NCBI GenBank assembly: GCA_020137815.1 | Contig: CM035353.1 | Coordinates: forward strand, 2,744,982 to 2,808,981 | Source: Hormiphora californensis | Lineage: Eukaryota > Ctenophora > Tentaculata > Cydippida > Pleurobrachiidae | Length of the DNA stretch: 64,000 nucleotides | Direction of reading: 5' to 3' | Shown: positions 11,664 to 22,581 of the stretch, in pieces | Layout of the letters: each line of letters begins with the position of its first letter | How positions within the stretch are numbered: position 1 is the stretch's first letter | Position numbers and translations under genes: made by a program | The notes under the pieces: generated by a model | What the model was told of the DNA's origin: nothing | Databases searched by the model: none | What the model saw: only the letters and a program-made list of their open reading frames with translations

Positions 11664-13004
11664 CACGGCGTGCCTGGTGAAATTTTAACACGACCTAGCA
11701 TGCAACGGGAAACCACCACTTGTACGTGGTAGCTGAGGGTCTACAGAATGGCGCTACGGTGCGGGAAAAAAAAGTCCATTCCCTAAAATCGTTTTTTTTA
11801 CTTTTATTTGATTTGGGTCAAAATTGGCTATATTAAACGTGGTCCCGAAAAATCCATAATGACTTAGCACACGAAATATGTCACCCCTACCTATTTTTGC
11901 ACGTAGAATCGATTGCCGTTGAAGTCGAATCTCTAAAATGACTGTAAAATGGTCAAAAGTTGATTTTTTACCATTTTTTGGAGGTTTTTGGCCCCTAAAC
12001 CATTGAAAACGTTGAGATAGGAATTTGAAACTAGTGCCAATCGTTAAAATGGTCATTTTTCTACCAAGAACCAAGTTTTCGTGTATATCCGATTTATGGT
12101 TAGATTTGGGCAAATTGTTGAAATCTGCCAACTACGAGAACCGTAACTTGATTTTCTCGTTTTTTGGATTTTGGCATTTTTGACAAACTTCTGATTGAAA
12201 TGGTCAATCGGGACCATGCTTAAGTTGTTTATGGGACAATTTTCGACTAAAATCCAAGATTTCATACCAATCCAATAACAGATCGTTGATTTATAGAAAA
12301 TTTAAGTAGGCAAAACGGTCAAAATGACAACTTTTCTTGCTTATTTTGACCGTTTTGCCTACTTAAATTTTCTATAAATCAACGATCTGTTATTGGATTG
12401 GTATGAAATCTTGGATTTTAGTCGAAAATTGTCCCATAAACAACTTAAGCATGGTCCCGATTGACCATTTCAATCAGAAGTTTGTCAAAAATGCCAAAAT
12501 CCAAAAAACGAGAAAATCAAGTTACGGTTCTCGTAGTTGGCAGATTTCAACAATTTGCCCAAATCTAACCATAAATCGGATATACACGAAAACTTGGTTC
12601 TTGGTAGAAAAATGACCATTTTAACGATTGGCACTAGTTTCAAATTCCTATCTCAACGTTTTCAATGGTTTAGGGGCCAAAAACCTCCAAAAAATGGTAA
12701 AAAATCAACTTTTGACCATTTTACAGTCATTTTAGAGATTCGACTTCAACGGCAATCGATTCTACGTGCAAAAATAGGTAGGGGTGACATATTTCGTGTG
12801 CTAAGTCATTATGGATTTTTCGGGACCACGTTTAATATAGCCAATTTTGACCCAAATCAAATAAAAGTAAAAAAAACGATTTTAGGGAATGGACTTTTTT
12901 TTCCCGCACCGTAGCGCCATTCTGTAGACCCTCAGCTACCACGTACAAGTGGTGGTTTCCCGTTGCATGCTAGGTCGTGTTAAAATTTCACCAGGCACGC
13001 CGTG
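11664..13004. repeat. 1.34-kb near-perfect palindrome (fold-back element)
   Basis: The arms of about 660 bp (11664-12325 and 12343-13004) are inverse copies apart from a roughly 17-bp loop near 12334. Mirrored ORF pairs (125 and 70 codons) appear at matching positions on both strands because of this symmetry; I do not take them as genes. The ends read CACGGCGTGCCTGG and CCAGGCACGCCGTG. A possible 6-bp flank repeat, GCGCCC, lies on both sides. A diverged relative of one arm segment is at about 28090-28180 (shared TAGAATCGA and GCCGTTGAAGTC). Confidence 0.95.
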
Positions 13005-13716
13005 CGCCCTCTCCTGTGGTTCTTATTTATTTTTCACCCGCCCACATATAATGTTGATGTTCGGGCCCCTGCTTCTAGTTAAAGCGTGTCTAGTAGAGCA
13101 TCCCCTTCAGACATTGCTAGAAACCACGGAAGCGCTAGATCCGCTACCCCAGTGTCAACTTATTTCGAAAGGCATTAGACTCCGAAAATTTCTTAAAAAA
13201 GGCATTATTTTCTAACTAAAAATTGTTGGCAATGATACTAGATAGTACATAGAAGACATTAGTTAACAGTTTATTCGTTTATCTAGGCATCTTTTTAAAT
13301 AGTGCCCGATAATGCCATCTTGAGACTCTGTTGAAATTTGTCAAATTTGCATGAATTTAGTGCTTGGAATGACTTTATAGAGCCCCAGGGAACCATTCCC
13401 TATCATAATAAGTCATTTTGAATCAAAATCTGGCGAATTTTGAAGAAAAAAATTTTTAATAATTTAATTTTTTTTAATTAAGTTAATTATGAAATAGGTT
13501 AATTGTTCTAATTTGTGGCACATCAACTCTCCCTATTTTGTTTTATGTGACCCTTAGGGTCCAGTTAGAGATTTTGCGACTGACGTTAGTTACAATGAAG
13601 CAGGCCCCTGCTGACACTGCTGACACTGCCGCGCGCGCTACTTTACATGCAATTCACATCGAAAACCCTGCTAGTCAACGAAGATTTGGCGCGCACAGGG
13701 ACTCTCCCAGCTTGCG

Positions 13717-13775
13717 CCAGTTGCAGACTGGAGGCTGGCGCCAGAAACTGGAGCCAGCCTCCAATCTGCAACTGG
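13717..13775. repeat. 59-bp hairpin
   Basis: CCAGTTGCAGACTGGAGGCT at the left is matched by its inverse with one mismatch (AGCCTCCAATCTGCAACTGG) at the right. The loop is about 15 bp. Confidence 0.85.
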
Positions 13776-14009
13776 AGCGTTATAATGATTGCCTATCTCA
13801 TTGAATCGTTTTTGAAGCTAAAAAACAGTTTTGAGTGATAAACTAAGGAGGGCATTATTTGGATTCTGGAGTCCCAATAATGCCCCCAGAGTCCCAATAA
13901 TGCCCCAGAGTCCCTCAGAGTCCCAAAAACGCGCAAAAATAATGCCCTAGAATCTCAGAATGCCATGAAATCTGATACCTAGCACACTACCTTATTAGCA
14001 CGAGCTAAT

Positions 14010-14185
14010 TAGAGGGAGAGAGAGAGGAAGTGAGAGAGAGAGAAAGTGAGAGTGGGTGAGAGAGAGAGTGAGAGAGAGAGGGACAGAGAGAAAGACAGAG
14101 AGAGAGAGGGAGAGAGAGACAGAGATAGACAGAGAGAAAGAGAGAGAAGAATAGAGGAGAGAGGGAGAGAGTGAGGAGAGAAACA
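14010..14185. repeat. GA-rich simple repeat
   Basis: GAGAGA and GAGAGG units with interruptions. Confidence 0.9.
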
Positions 14186-14912
14186 GCTGTATAATTTCTT
14201 GTTTTGGGTTCACATTACACTGACAATTAATGTGTGTGATTGGGGAACTAGGCTTGGCATTATTTTGGCATTATTTTGGCATTATTTTTTCTAAAAGCAT
14301 TGGAAATTAGATTCGCATATTCGTGGTTTTTTGACACTGGGTCCGCTACCTTATTGGCTAATGTAGGGTCACGTGATAACCACGGAGTGAAGTTATTGGT
14401 TGTCCCCCTTAATGGATTAATCGCAGGGGACATGCTGCCCCACAGGGCATTAATTGACGAAATAAAGGGATGGCAAAAAGTGGGTGAATACGTTGCCGAA
14501 TGCAGCACTGTAGAAGGACAAAGAGCCCCCAGCCCCTAGGGTAAATTAATAGCTCGACAATCATATTCAGTGTTTCCAAATCGGTCCTAATGAGAAAGCT
14601 CCCATGTCTCATGATCAATTCGCCAGATGTATGTGTGCCAGTGTAAGACCTGAGACCTCTCGCATCATTCACTTAAAATTAAAACTGGGGGATCGCTAGG
14701 GGGTCCCTATAACATGCAGTAACGCGCGGACAGCAAATCTGTAGACACCTTACCGGCATGAGGGCGCGCAGCCCAACCTTGTCGCGCGCAATGTGGCTCC
14801 CCGCGCGCCAGTTTCCTTTCTGTTACAGCGAGTGCTGAAACTATCTCTTTCCCCTGTCCGCGCGCGGTAAAAAAGGGGTGCCCAAAAGCAAAGCCGAGAG
14901 TTTTTGGATTCT

Positions 14913-15301
14913 TCAGAACATAATTCGCACAATCATGAACATACAATAAGCAGAAATTCCCAGAAAAACAACACAAAAACAAACTGTCCCCACAGAACCA
15001 GCAGTACCCTTTCCCTCCGGGGCGGGTAACGGTTCTGTCCTTCTCAATTCGACCGCCGCACTACATGTCTGTCCTTGATATGCACCAATATCACCACCAC
15101 CAATCAGTGAATACCGCATCCCAAACTCTGCCTCACACCTCGGGTGATCCCGTACCACTATAAATCTCTCCTCTTGGTCGCATATCACAACGTTATCACC
15201 CTTGAGGTAGAAACCCGGGCCACACTCAACTCTCACGGGTGTCCCTGTAGCCACGGGAAAGGGAGTTGTCGTCCGTAGCCCATCCGGGAGAGAGGTACAA
15301 C
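14913..15301 (-). CDS. sushi (CCP) domain + transmembrane protein, last exon
   Basis: Read on the minus strand, an acceptor (ACTCACAG, 15302 on) opens an exon of 389 nt entered with two bases of a codon. The first residues give a single sushi module: Cys at the very start, then Cys in VECGPGFYLKG, Cys in VVICDQEER and Cys in DHPRC, the standard four-cysteine pattern. The usual Trp between Cys3 and Cys4 is replaced by Phe. A short stalk with one more Cys follows, then a hydrophobic C-terminal segment (VCFCVVFLGISAYCMFMIV) and almost no cytoplasmic tail before TGA. Sushi modules mediate extracellular binding in complement-like and adhesion proteins. Upstream exons were not recognised; the intron consists of the 40-bp repeat array. 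Confidence 0.7.
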
Positions 15302-15990
15302 CTGTGAGTGGGGTCTGAAGTGAGTGGAAGAGAGGCACAACCTGTGAGTGGGGTCTGAAGTGAGTGGAAGAGAGGTACAACCTGTGAGTGGGGTCTGAAG
15401 TGAGTGGAAGAGAGGTACAACCTGTGAGTGGGGTCTGAAGTGAGTGGAAGAAAGGTACAACCTGTGAGTGGGGTCTGAAGTGAGTGGACGAGAGGTGTAA
15501 CCTGTGAGTGGGGTCTGAAGTGAGTGGGAGAGAGGTACAACCTGTGAGTGGGGTCTGAAGCGAGTGGGAGAGAGGTGCAACCTGTGAGTGGGGTCTGAAT
15601 TGAGTGGGAGAGAGGTACAACCTGTGCATGTGAGTGGGGTCTGAATTGAGTGGAAGAGAGGTACAACCTGTGAGTGGGGTCTGAAGTGAGTGGAAGAGAG
15701 GTACAACCTGTAAGTGGGGTCTGAAGTGAGTGGGAGAGAGGTACAACCTGTGAGTGGGGTCTGAAGTGAGTGGAAGAGAGGTACAACCTGTGAGTGGGGT
15801 CTGAAGTGAGTGGAAGAGAGGTACAACCTGTGAGTGGGATCTGAAGTGAGTGGGAGAGAGGTACAACCTGTGAGTGGGGTCTGAAGTGAGTGGGAGAGAG
15901 GTACAACCTGTGAGTGGGGTCTGAAGTGAGTGGGAGAGAGGTACAACCTGTGAGTGGGGTCTGAAGTGAGTGGAAGAGAGGTGAGTGGAA
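15290..15990. repeat. 40-bp minisatellite (about 17 copies) containing acceptor sites
   Basis: The plus-strand unit is GAGAGGTACAACCTGTGAGT followed by GGGGTCTGAAGTGAGTGGAA. On the gene's strand each unit contains ACCCCACTCACAG followed by GTTGTACCTCTCTCC, that is, the acceptor and first 15 bases of the sushi exon. As 40 is not a multiple of three, all three minus frames stay open through the array; these ORFs are not coding evidence. Confidence 0.95.
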
Positions 15991-16004
15991 ACAGGGGATA
16001 TTTA

Positions 16005-16116
16005 ATAGTAGGAGACACTAGCGTGGTACGCGCAAAAAAATGCGCGCCACACACCTGTTATTTTAGGTATGTGGTGCGCATTTTTTTGCGCGTACCACGC
16101 TAGTGTCTCCTACTAT
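16005..16116. repeat. 112-bp fold-back MITE
   Basis: ATAGTAGGAGACACTAGCGT through GTACGCGCA, an A-run and TGCGC is matched by its inverse at the right. The loop is short and contains TGTTATTTTA. Confidence 0.9.
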
Positions 16117-16840
16117 AAAGGGCTGCTAAATTAGATAACCTTGCTTGGAAATTAGATATATCTTACCCCGGATGGATAAGGTGGCTCCGATTAGTTGGGA
16201 AATTAGTGCAGCAATTAGTAGATTATATACCATTATCTATACAGTCAGCTCCATGTTATAAGTTGGTTCTATGTGATGAGCTGTTGAGGCTCTACGTCAG
16301 AGTCGCAATAGCATACATGTTTAGTCTAAGGAACTGGGATTTCAGTTTTACACACGATCTTTCCTGTTGTTCTCATATCTTACAACATCTTACAATATAT
16401 CCAGTTAGACACACAATCTGGTGCATCCCATGGTAATAATAGGATGAGAGAACCAGTTCAAAGATAACATGGCGGGGTTGAGAAAAACTAAACAATATAC
16501 TTTTGGTTTACAAAGTGAAATTAAATTTATACAATTCATTACCAGCAACACTAATTGTAAGAACGGTCACACATGTTACACCTACGGGTATGCAGATTAT
16601 GAAACGGAAAAGTATTGAATCAAAACGGATACGTTTACAGTTTATTTAAACTTAGTAAGTATAAATGTCACGAAATTTACTTTATTTTTCATTTGTTTAG
16701 CAACACTTATTGCAGAAATCACTATACCTCTGAACAAACAAGCTACAGCCAACATAATATTAATTAATTAATCATATATTATATATAATCCATCTGTCTC
16801 TCTATATCTCGGATGAATCTGAACAACAATAAACATCTTC
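16117..16840. other. 3' flank of the disordered-protein gene; nothing recognised
   Basis: AT-rich sequence with no exon that I could support on either strand; further sushi-gene exons might be hidden here. Confidence 0.5.
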
Positions 16841-19101
16841 TCACAAGAACCCAAATATATTCATTATTCCTCGTGGAGTTGCGAGTTTATTGTAGTGGGG
16901 GCGATGTAAGGGTGTAAGGAGCTTCGAACACTTCTCCTCAGGAGGCCGGTAGGCTTTCCGTCGCACTGGCGCATCCGACACAGGAATAGGTACAACTGAG
17001 GGGGAGGGGGTGTCAGCATCATAAGACATAATTTAAATAGATGTGGGACGGGGGTGTCAGCATCATAATTAATAGATGTGATAATTTAGATGAAGGGTCG
17101 TGGGGGTTCCGGATTAGGGGCAACTGGGGGGGGGGGGGCGGAGCAGCTAGTTAAATAGCTCCCCTACCTTGTGTTGTTCTCCCACCCCTTACTAAACATT
17201 AAACAAACCTTGTGTGATAGGAGGTGGGTATGATAGGAACTGAGCTCTGCTATCTGGTATTTCAACTAGTACTCCACTACCAGCCTCTATCCTCTCAGGG
17301 TTATCGCACCGGGATTCTGATACTGCTGCAGTTGGGGGATTGTTAGGTGCAAGTTGGTAAGGAGAGAGGACAATTAGTGACAAATACACACGCCACGCAT
17401 CAAACAAACATCACACAACATCACACAAACATGTCAGCCACTGACTGTAACATCTCGCACGCTGCTCGATTTACCTCACGCAACCGGCGGCCCGGTGCAG
17501 AGAGGACGGTATGAGACAAACCTACATATTTAATTACGAAATTACCCCTCTAATAGGGCATTGTGATAGTAAGGCACGTTTTAGCGTGCCCGCAAGGTAG
17601 GGGTAATTGCGCTACCAACATGCTATTTACCTGATTTTACACGTTTGTAAATCCTATTCTCAGGATTAAATCTGGATACGAGAGATGCCTTTCTGCTGGG
17701 TCTGGGCGGTGGCCTGTTGGCAGCGGAGGACATTCTCTTTTGTCGAGGTGGCGTTTGAAGGTGGTCCATGATAGGCGTTTTAACTTCACTGCCGGGGTAG
17801 GGGGGTGATTAAGAAGTGAAGGGTTAACCGAGTCATCAACCCATACACTGTAAAACGCGCTTCATCAAAGGTACCACTAGATTATAACACGATAGCACTA
17901 ACCTGTAATTGCTTGAAACCGTTTTACAGATGTTGGTACACTCCGGTACTATCTCATCGCTCTCCTCCTCGGACCTGATGGTAACCTCCACAGTCGCCAC
18001 CTCCTCTTCGCCAGTTGAAACTACCTCAACCTCATTTATAACCTCATCATCACCTCTAGCTAGAAGCTCTGTTTTGGAGAAATCATCCTCAAAGGTATCA
18101 TCAAGCGCCGGGCCGTCATCTCGAGCACCCCGTGCGACCATCAGCAACTCCGTCATTCCCCCGCTTTTCATCTCATCTCCCTCCACAAACAGTCGTCTTC
18201 TTAAATTGTTGTTGATAGGCGAGGGAGTATCCCTGACCAGATCAAAATAACACTGCGTACTGTGAATCTCCCGATCAGACATCTGCTTCCGTCGAGGTGG
18301 CGAGATTTTCTGGTTTTGTAGGAGGTCAAGGTAGACCTGGGTGGAATCGAGATAGCGCTCGGGGGAAGTATCACCAGCCCTGGGTAGGGTTGTCGGGGTG
18401 ATGATGTTTAGTGCGGAGAGACCATCAAATCCCATACTTTCCTCGTTGATGAACCGAGGAGTAACGGGCGATAGAAGGACACTGGGAAGTCCACCACCAC
18501 CGCCTTTAGGTTGGTCCACCTGGCCGGGCGGTTCCTCGTCCTGACCGGGATCTTTCTGGGGCGATAACTTGACGGTTTGGTCCCGGGAAGAAGTGTAGAC
18601 GCTGCTGGTGAAAGAGATGGGTGGAGCTGCAGGTGAATCAGCTTCCAGTGCTTGCTCTTTCAACATGATACCAGTAGTAACATCTGAGGAGAGAAAGAGA
18701 GGGTGGTTAATTAGATCGCTGCCAATTAGGAAACTGTCACAATCAATCAGGGTATAACAATTGTAACAAGGAATCAGGGAATCGCTAATTGGACAGAGTT
18801 AAGACTGGGTCTAACAACAAATATTAATTGGGTACTTAGTACCAGCTTGTTAACGGCTTGAGCTCGGTAAGACACGGTAATACATACACGCGTTATGTTT
18901 TCAAACACAAACTTTACTGTCCCGTGTTAATAATAACATTTGGGGGGATATTTGGCCCACAAAGTAAAACACTAAAACACTAATAAACACACATATACAA
19001 TTGGACTCACAACATTAACTAAATAATAAATAGTATACCAGATTGACAATTTACTGACCTGCATTTGTAGTGACCATGTCTTTGTATTGAGAAATATCCA
19101 T
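16841..19101 (-). CDS. disordered Ser/Pro- and acid-rich protein with paired TQxY motifs
   Basis: Five exons join in phase on the minus strand: 19059-19101 (ATG), 17903-18683, 17641-17789, 17209-17325 and 16841-16995 (TGA). They total 1245 nt, or 414 residues. The start exon encodes MDISQYKDMVTTNA. The protein has no signal peptide or helix and is rich in SP/TP sites. It carries two related motifs, DSTQVYLDLL and HSTQCYFDLV, about 35 residues apart, flanked by PPRRK and TPSP. An acidic stretch (residues 200-250) follows, then a basic tail with RPSRKASLVSRF. TQ sites followed by an aromatic at +3 recall ATM-type and FHA-binding motifs, and the SP/TP sites suggest CDK control, but the family is not recognised. 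The acceptor of exon 4 could be 3 nt further in (17322). Confidence 0.75.
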
Positions 19102-19267
19102 TTTACCAAGCTGAACAAAAATTAATTATGATGGGGGATATATTGAGTTTTGAAACATTGAACGATTAAACGATTAAACGAGTATACACACACAGTTAAA
19201 TTACAATTCCATACACAATTCCAAACTCTATATACATACAATAATTATTGTGAACACTTCTCGAGTT

Positions 19268-19582
19268 CTACTTCATTTCATCTTCGTGTATTCTCCCGTG
19301 TAAGTCCTGATACAACTGTTTCACACATCTCTCATCATCTCCACACACCATCTCAACGAGCTCAACCACTGCATCTAGGATAACCTCCCCACTGTCCGAA
19401 CCATGGTCCTCTCCGAACCCTTCACCTGCCACAAAGTAGTACATGTCGAGAGCTGCCTCGGTGAAACAGCTTGGTTCCTCCATACAGTACTTGTTTAGAT
19501 CGTCCTCAAGGTCCGATCGTTCAGAGGAAGCGGCAAGAGAGATGAGTAGGATGATCGTGGATAGGGGTAAAATGAGCTTCAT
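19268..19582 (-). CDS. small secreted cysteine-containing protein (family C, copy 1)
   Basis: A single exon of 104 residues opens with a clear signal peptide (MKLILPLSTIILLISLAASS). The mature part is acidic and helical-looking, with two Cys pairs: YCMEEPSCF and MVCGDDERC. The layout (CxxxxxC, then a helix with DMYY, then a second Cys pair and a short tail) matches the protein at 20693-21022, so the two look like diverged paralogs. The function is unknown. It is the first of four small secreted genes on the same strand within 1.8 kb. Confidence 0.7.
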   Translation of the reverse strand: MKLILPLSTIILLISLAASSERSDLEDDLNKYCMEEPSCFTEAALDMYYFVAGEGFGEDHGSDSGEVILDAVVELVEMVCGDDERCVKQLYQDLHGRIHEDEMK

Positions 19583-19712
19583 AGCTATAGAAACATAGAT
19601 TTTGGGTTATGTAATAAATAGGTTGGTAAGACATAAACAACCATAAATTATGAAAAGTCAACGGAAAATGTTCGTACAAAAGATTTCCATCTTCGATATT
19701 ATATACACAATA

Positions 19713-20084
19713 CTAATCTGTTGTTTCAACTGTCTTCCAATTATTCTTCATCATCCTCTTCATCTTCATCGTCTTCATCATCCTCATCTTCCTCATCTTC
19801 TTCATATTCATAATCTTCTCTTCTTCCTCATCCTCTTCTTCTTCCGCGTCGTCTGTACCGTCTTCACTGGTCTCATTTCCAGATGCGTCTCTCTTTCCCA
19901 TGTCTTTCTTTCCTATGTGACTTTTCATCTCATCAATTTTATTTTGTACAAATTGGCCGATCTCGGATGCCATTGCCACGTCCTGTAATCCATCCTTAAC
20001 ATCAGGTAGCGTCTGGCTTTCACCATCCCCGGAGCATAAAGCCACACATACGACAAGGATTAGTACAGAAGAGAACCGTTTCAT
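19713..20084 (-). CDS. small secreted acidic protein with frame-altered tail (family B, copy 1)
   Basis: The start at 20084 gives MKRFSSVLILVVCVALCSGD, a signal peptide nearly identical to the paralog at 20277-20621; the next 30 residues (GESQTLPDVKDGLQD) are also shared. After an acidic run (AEEEEDEEEE) this frame turns into Met/Lys repeats and ends TVETTD. A neighbouring frame over the same bases is a continuous Glu/Asp tail ending in a stop, as in the paralog. A one-base indel in the GAA/GAT repeat near 19815 would explain it: a charge-reversed tail, a sequencing slip or a decaying gene. An upstream in-frame Met exists at 20234 but lacks the signal peptide. Confidence 0.65.
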   Translation of the reverse strand: MKRFSSVLILVVCVALCSGDGESQTLPDVKDGLQDVAMASEIGQFVQNKIDEMKSHIGKKDMGKRDASGNETSEDGTDDAEEEEDEEEEKIMNMKKMRKMRMMKTMKMKRMMKNNWKTVETTD

Positions 20085-20276
20085 TGCTACTATAACAAGG
20101 GAATTGGTTGTTAAGAAAAGGGGCATGTATTGGAGAGAAGGAGAAGAGGGAGAGAGTTTCCCCAATATTGGGCATTTGCAGTCGGTATGAGCGCTACAGC
20201 TTCTCAGATAAGAACAATAACGTACAAAAAACAAAAATGAAAAGGTTCAGCCATTGACCATTGTTCATGTGGGAAT

Positions 20277-20621
20277 TTATTCATCGCCATCATCGTCTTC
20301 ATAACCATCGTCATCATCATAATCGCCGTCGTCGTCGTCGTCTTCATAATCGTCATCGTCTTCATCATCACTGTCGTCTTCATCATCTTCCTCTTCCGCT
20401 TCGTACTCTTCAATTTTTTCAATCTCCTCTAAAATCAAATCTGAAGAAGAATCTCTCTTTTCCAAGTGATTATTCATCTCACCGATGAGATGGCCGATCT
20501 CGGATGCCATTGCCAGGTCCTGTAATCCATCCTTAACATCAGGTAGCGTCTGGCTTTCACCATCCCCGGAGCATAAAGCCACACATACGACAAGGATTAG
20601 TACAGAAGTGAACCATTTCAT
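20277..20621 (-). CDS. small secreted Asp/Glu-rich protein (family B, copy 2)
   Basis: A single exon of 114 residues has signal peptide MKWFTSVLILVVCVALCSGD, then a mid-segment with KDGLQDLAMASEIG shared with the neighbouring copy. The C-terminal half is almost pure Asp/Glu with spaced Tyr. Such highly acidic secreted proteins often bind calcium or mineral surfaces, but nothing here proves that. About 110 nt at the 5' end is almost identical between the copies, which suggests a recent tandem duplication. Confidence 0.7.
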   Translation of the reverse strand: MKWFTSVLILVVCVALCSGDGESQTLPDVKDGLQDLAMASEIGHLIGEMNNHLEKRDSSSDLILEEIEKIEEYEAEEEDDEDDSDDEDDDDYEDDDDDGDYDDDDGYEDDDGDE

Positions 20622-20692
20622 CGCTGCGACTAAAGGGAAGCGGAGGATGTTAAGTTTTTTAAAGTTCGTAAAAGAAACTAGGTAATGTTAGA

Positions 20693-21022
20693 CTAAATCA
20701 GATCAAGGGCACGGTCACGCAGATCTTCGAGCGTATTCTCGATACACCCAGGTAGGTTAGATCGGTCTGAACAGTATTCTTGAATCAACCGAAGAAGACG
20801 GATTGTATGATTTTCACCATAAACCTCCTCTACTTTCTCTCCTGTCAGATTGTAAATCATATCAACTACCATTTCCATCATACACTGTTCGTTCTCTTCG
20901 CAGAGTGCTCGAATCTGTTCAAGAAGGCTTAGCAATGCATCGGTTTCGGTAATCCCTGCAGGTGCCACAAAATGAGAGTTGAATCCAAAGCTCGATAGTA
21001 GAATATAAAATAGCACTGCCAT
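20693..21022 (-). CDS. small secreted cysteine-containing protein (family C, copy 2)
   Basis: The Met at 21022 begins a signal peptide (MAVLFYILLSSFGFNSHFVA). The mature part has LCEENEQC and EYCSDRSNLPGC pairs separated by a predicted helix with NLTGEKVEEVYGENHT and two possible N-glycosylation sites. The Cys spacing and order match the gene at 19268-19582. The ORF is open further upstream to 21142, but only the 21022 start gives a secretion signal. Function unknown. Confidence 0.65.
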   Translation of the reverse strand: MAVLFYILLSSFGFNSHFVAPAGITETDALLSLLEQIRALCEENEQCMMEMVVDMIYNLTGEKVEEVYGENHTIRLLRLIQEYCSDRSNLPGCIENTLEDLRDRALDLI

Positions 21023-21859
21023 TTCTAAAATGTAAACTGGTGACTTAGACCTGGCCCAAATAAAATGAGCAGTAGAGTTTACGGCAATTTTAATTTTTAC
21101 GGTAGCCGGTGTCTTGGAGTTTGGACACTGGTGACTGGACACACTTTTCGTTGCGAGAAAAGAGAAAATGGTGATTTTAGTTTGGCATACATGCTACAGA
21201 CCCTGCATTGCTGATTGCAGACAGCAGGGGTGTAGGAATGATTTTCAAAGTGGAGGGGCGTTAAGTCACGTGACAAATTATAGCCCTTCTTCCTAAGGCA
21301 GCGATTTTCAACGCAGGCAGTGGCCAGCACTTTTTGAGACTTTAGACTCTGGTTTTTGTGAAAGCTTTGGTCAGAAACGGGCGCCGTTACGATCTGGGTG
21401 TTTGGTGGCCTTTTTATACAAATACAAATACAAATACAAATATACATTTATTGTCCGCTTTTCATTGTTCATATTTTAAAGAACAACACGAGTTCTGTTA
21501 GGTCTTGACTACTTGCATCACTTGGTGCGGACTTCGTCTCACTAACTCTCGTTTCAAAAGCGGTTAGTTCTATACCAAGGATTTCCAGATGTTATTTCAA
21601 GATGATATTTTTTCTGAAGGTAGGTCTTGTTAGTTAAACGATATTTAAATCGGATGATGAAATATATAATACTGTCTCTGCTTACTGCAGATTGATAAGA
21701 TATGCTCTTGGATCTAGGGATCCAGAAATAAATACTTTAGCACCAGGGCTTTAGCCCTTAAACAATCGATACTGTCTTATACAACCTGGGTGAGGACTGA
21801 TGATCCGACTACTTCACCTGTAGGAGAACCAAGGAGCGGGAGAGAAGTCATACTCGTTG

Positions 21860-22180
21860 TAGCCTGCATCTCACCACACTGGCTGTACTTCTATAAGTAA
21901 AGCCCATCACACTCCACTGCACCACACCATACCGACTGTACTTCTATAAGTAAAGCCCAACACACTCCACTGCACCACACCATACTGACTGTACTTCTAT
22001 AAGTAAAGCCCAACACACTCCACTACACTACACCATACTGGCTTCACTTCTTTAAGTAAAGCCCAACACACTCCACTGCACTACACCATACTGGCTGCAC
22101 TTCTATAAGTAAAGCCCAACACGCTCCACTGCACTACACCATACTGGCTGCACTTCTATAAGTGAAGCCCAACATGCTCC
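21860..22180. repeat. 53-bp tandem repeat, six copies
   Basis: CTTCTATAAGTAAAGCCC recurs at an exact 53-bp spacing (21888, 21941, 21994, 22047, 22100 and 22153). The unit also carries CTCCACTGCACCACACCATAC. Confidence 0.9.
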
Positions 22181-22581
22181 ACTGCGCAACACCTCACTGG
22201 AACCCTTCCACCCCCATACCCCCAATTTTGGTGTCCATTTATAATTTATATCCCCCTTTTTTCTTTGCCCCTTTTTTGTTGTCTTTTTTTTTTTTTTCTT
22301 TTTTTTTTGGATCTTTTCTGCTTTACTTTTTTTTTTTTTTTCTTTTTTTTTTTGATTTTTTAACCCAGGCTCTTTTTTTTACCGAGTTCTGGAGATCCGT
22401 CACATAAAAAGAACAAGTATTAAATATAAATTAGTAAGAAAGACCAGTTTAGAAAGAGTGAGTGAAAAGAGTACTGGTCGTTCTAACTTCGCGGTATCAC
22501 ACTCTAATTCGGGATCCTCAACTCTCTCTCATCTCTCTACTACAATTCTCATAGTATAAATTGTCTTCACACATTGTTTTT

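Larger units (their letters stand above)
13005..14912. other. no recognised gene
   Basis: It contains repeated AATAATGCC words (13860-13960), three TTGGCATTATT units (14256-14285), a 59-bp hairpin and a GA-rich tract. Several 70-90-codon ORFs on both strands around 14260-14670 overlap one another and resemble nothing I recognise. Confidence 0.6.

Noticed and set aside
11754-12914. Mirrored 125- and 70-codon ORFs
   Set aside because: They are produced by the palindrome symmetry and have no recognisable protein features.
14260-14672. Several 80-90-codon ORFs on both strands
   Set aside because: They overlap one another, have no recognisable motif, and no splice-site support was found.
15226-16054. 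Long minus-strand ORFs of 226-317 codons with PLTSDPTHRLYLS repeats
   Set aside because: The 40-bp repeat keeps all three frames open, and the units contain splice acceptors, so this is intron; only the part after 15301 is accepted as exon.
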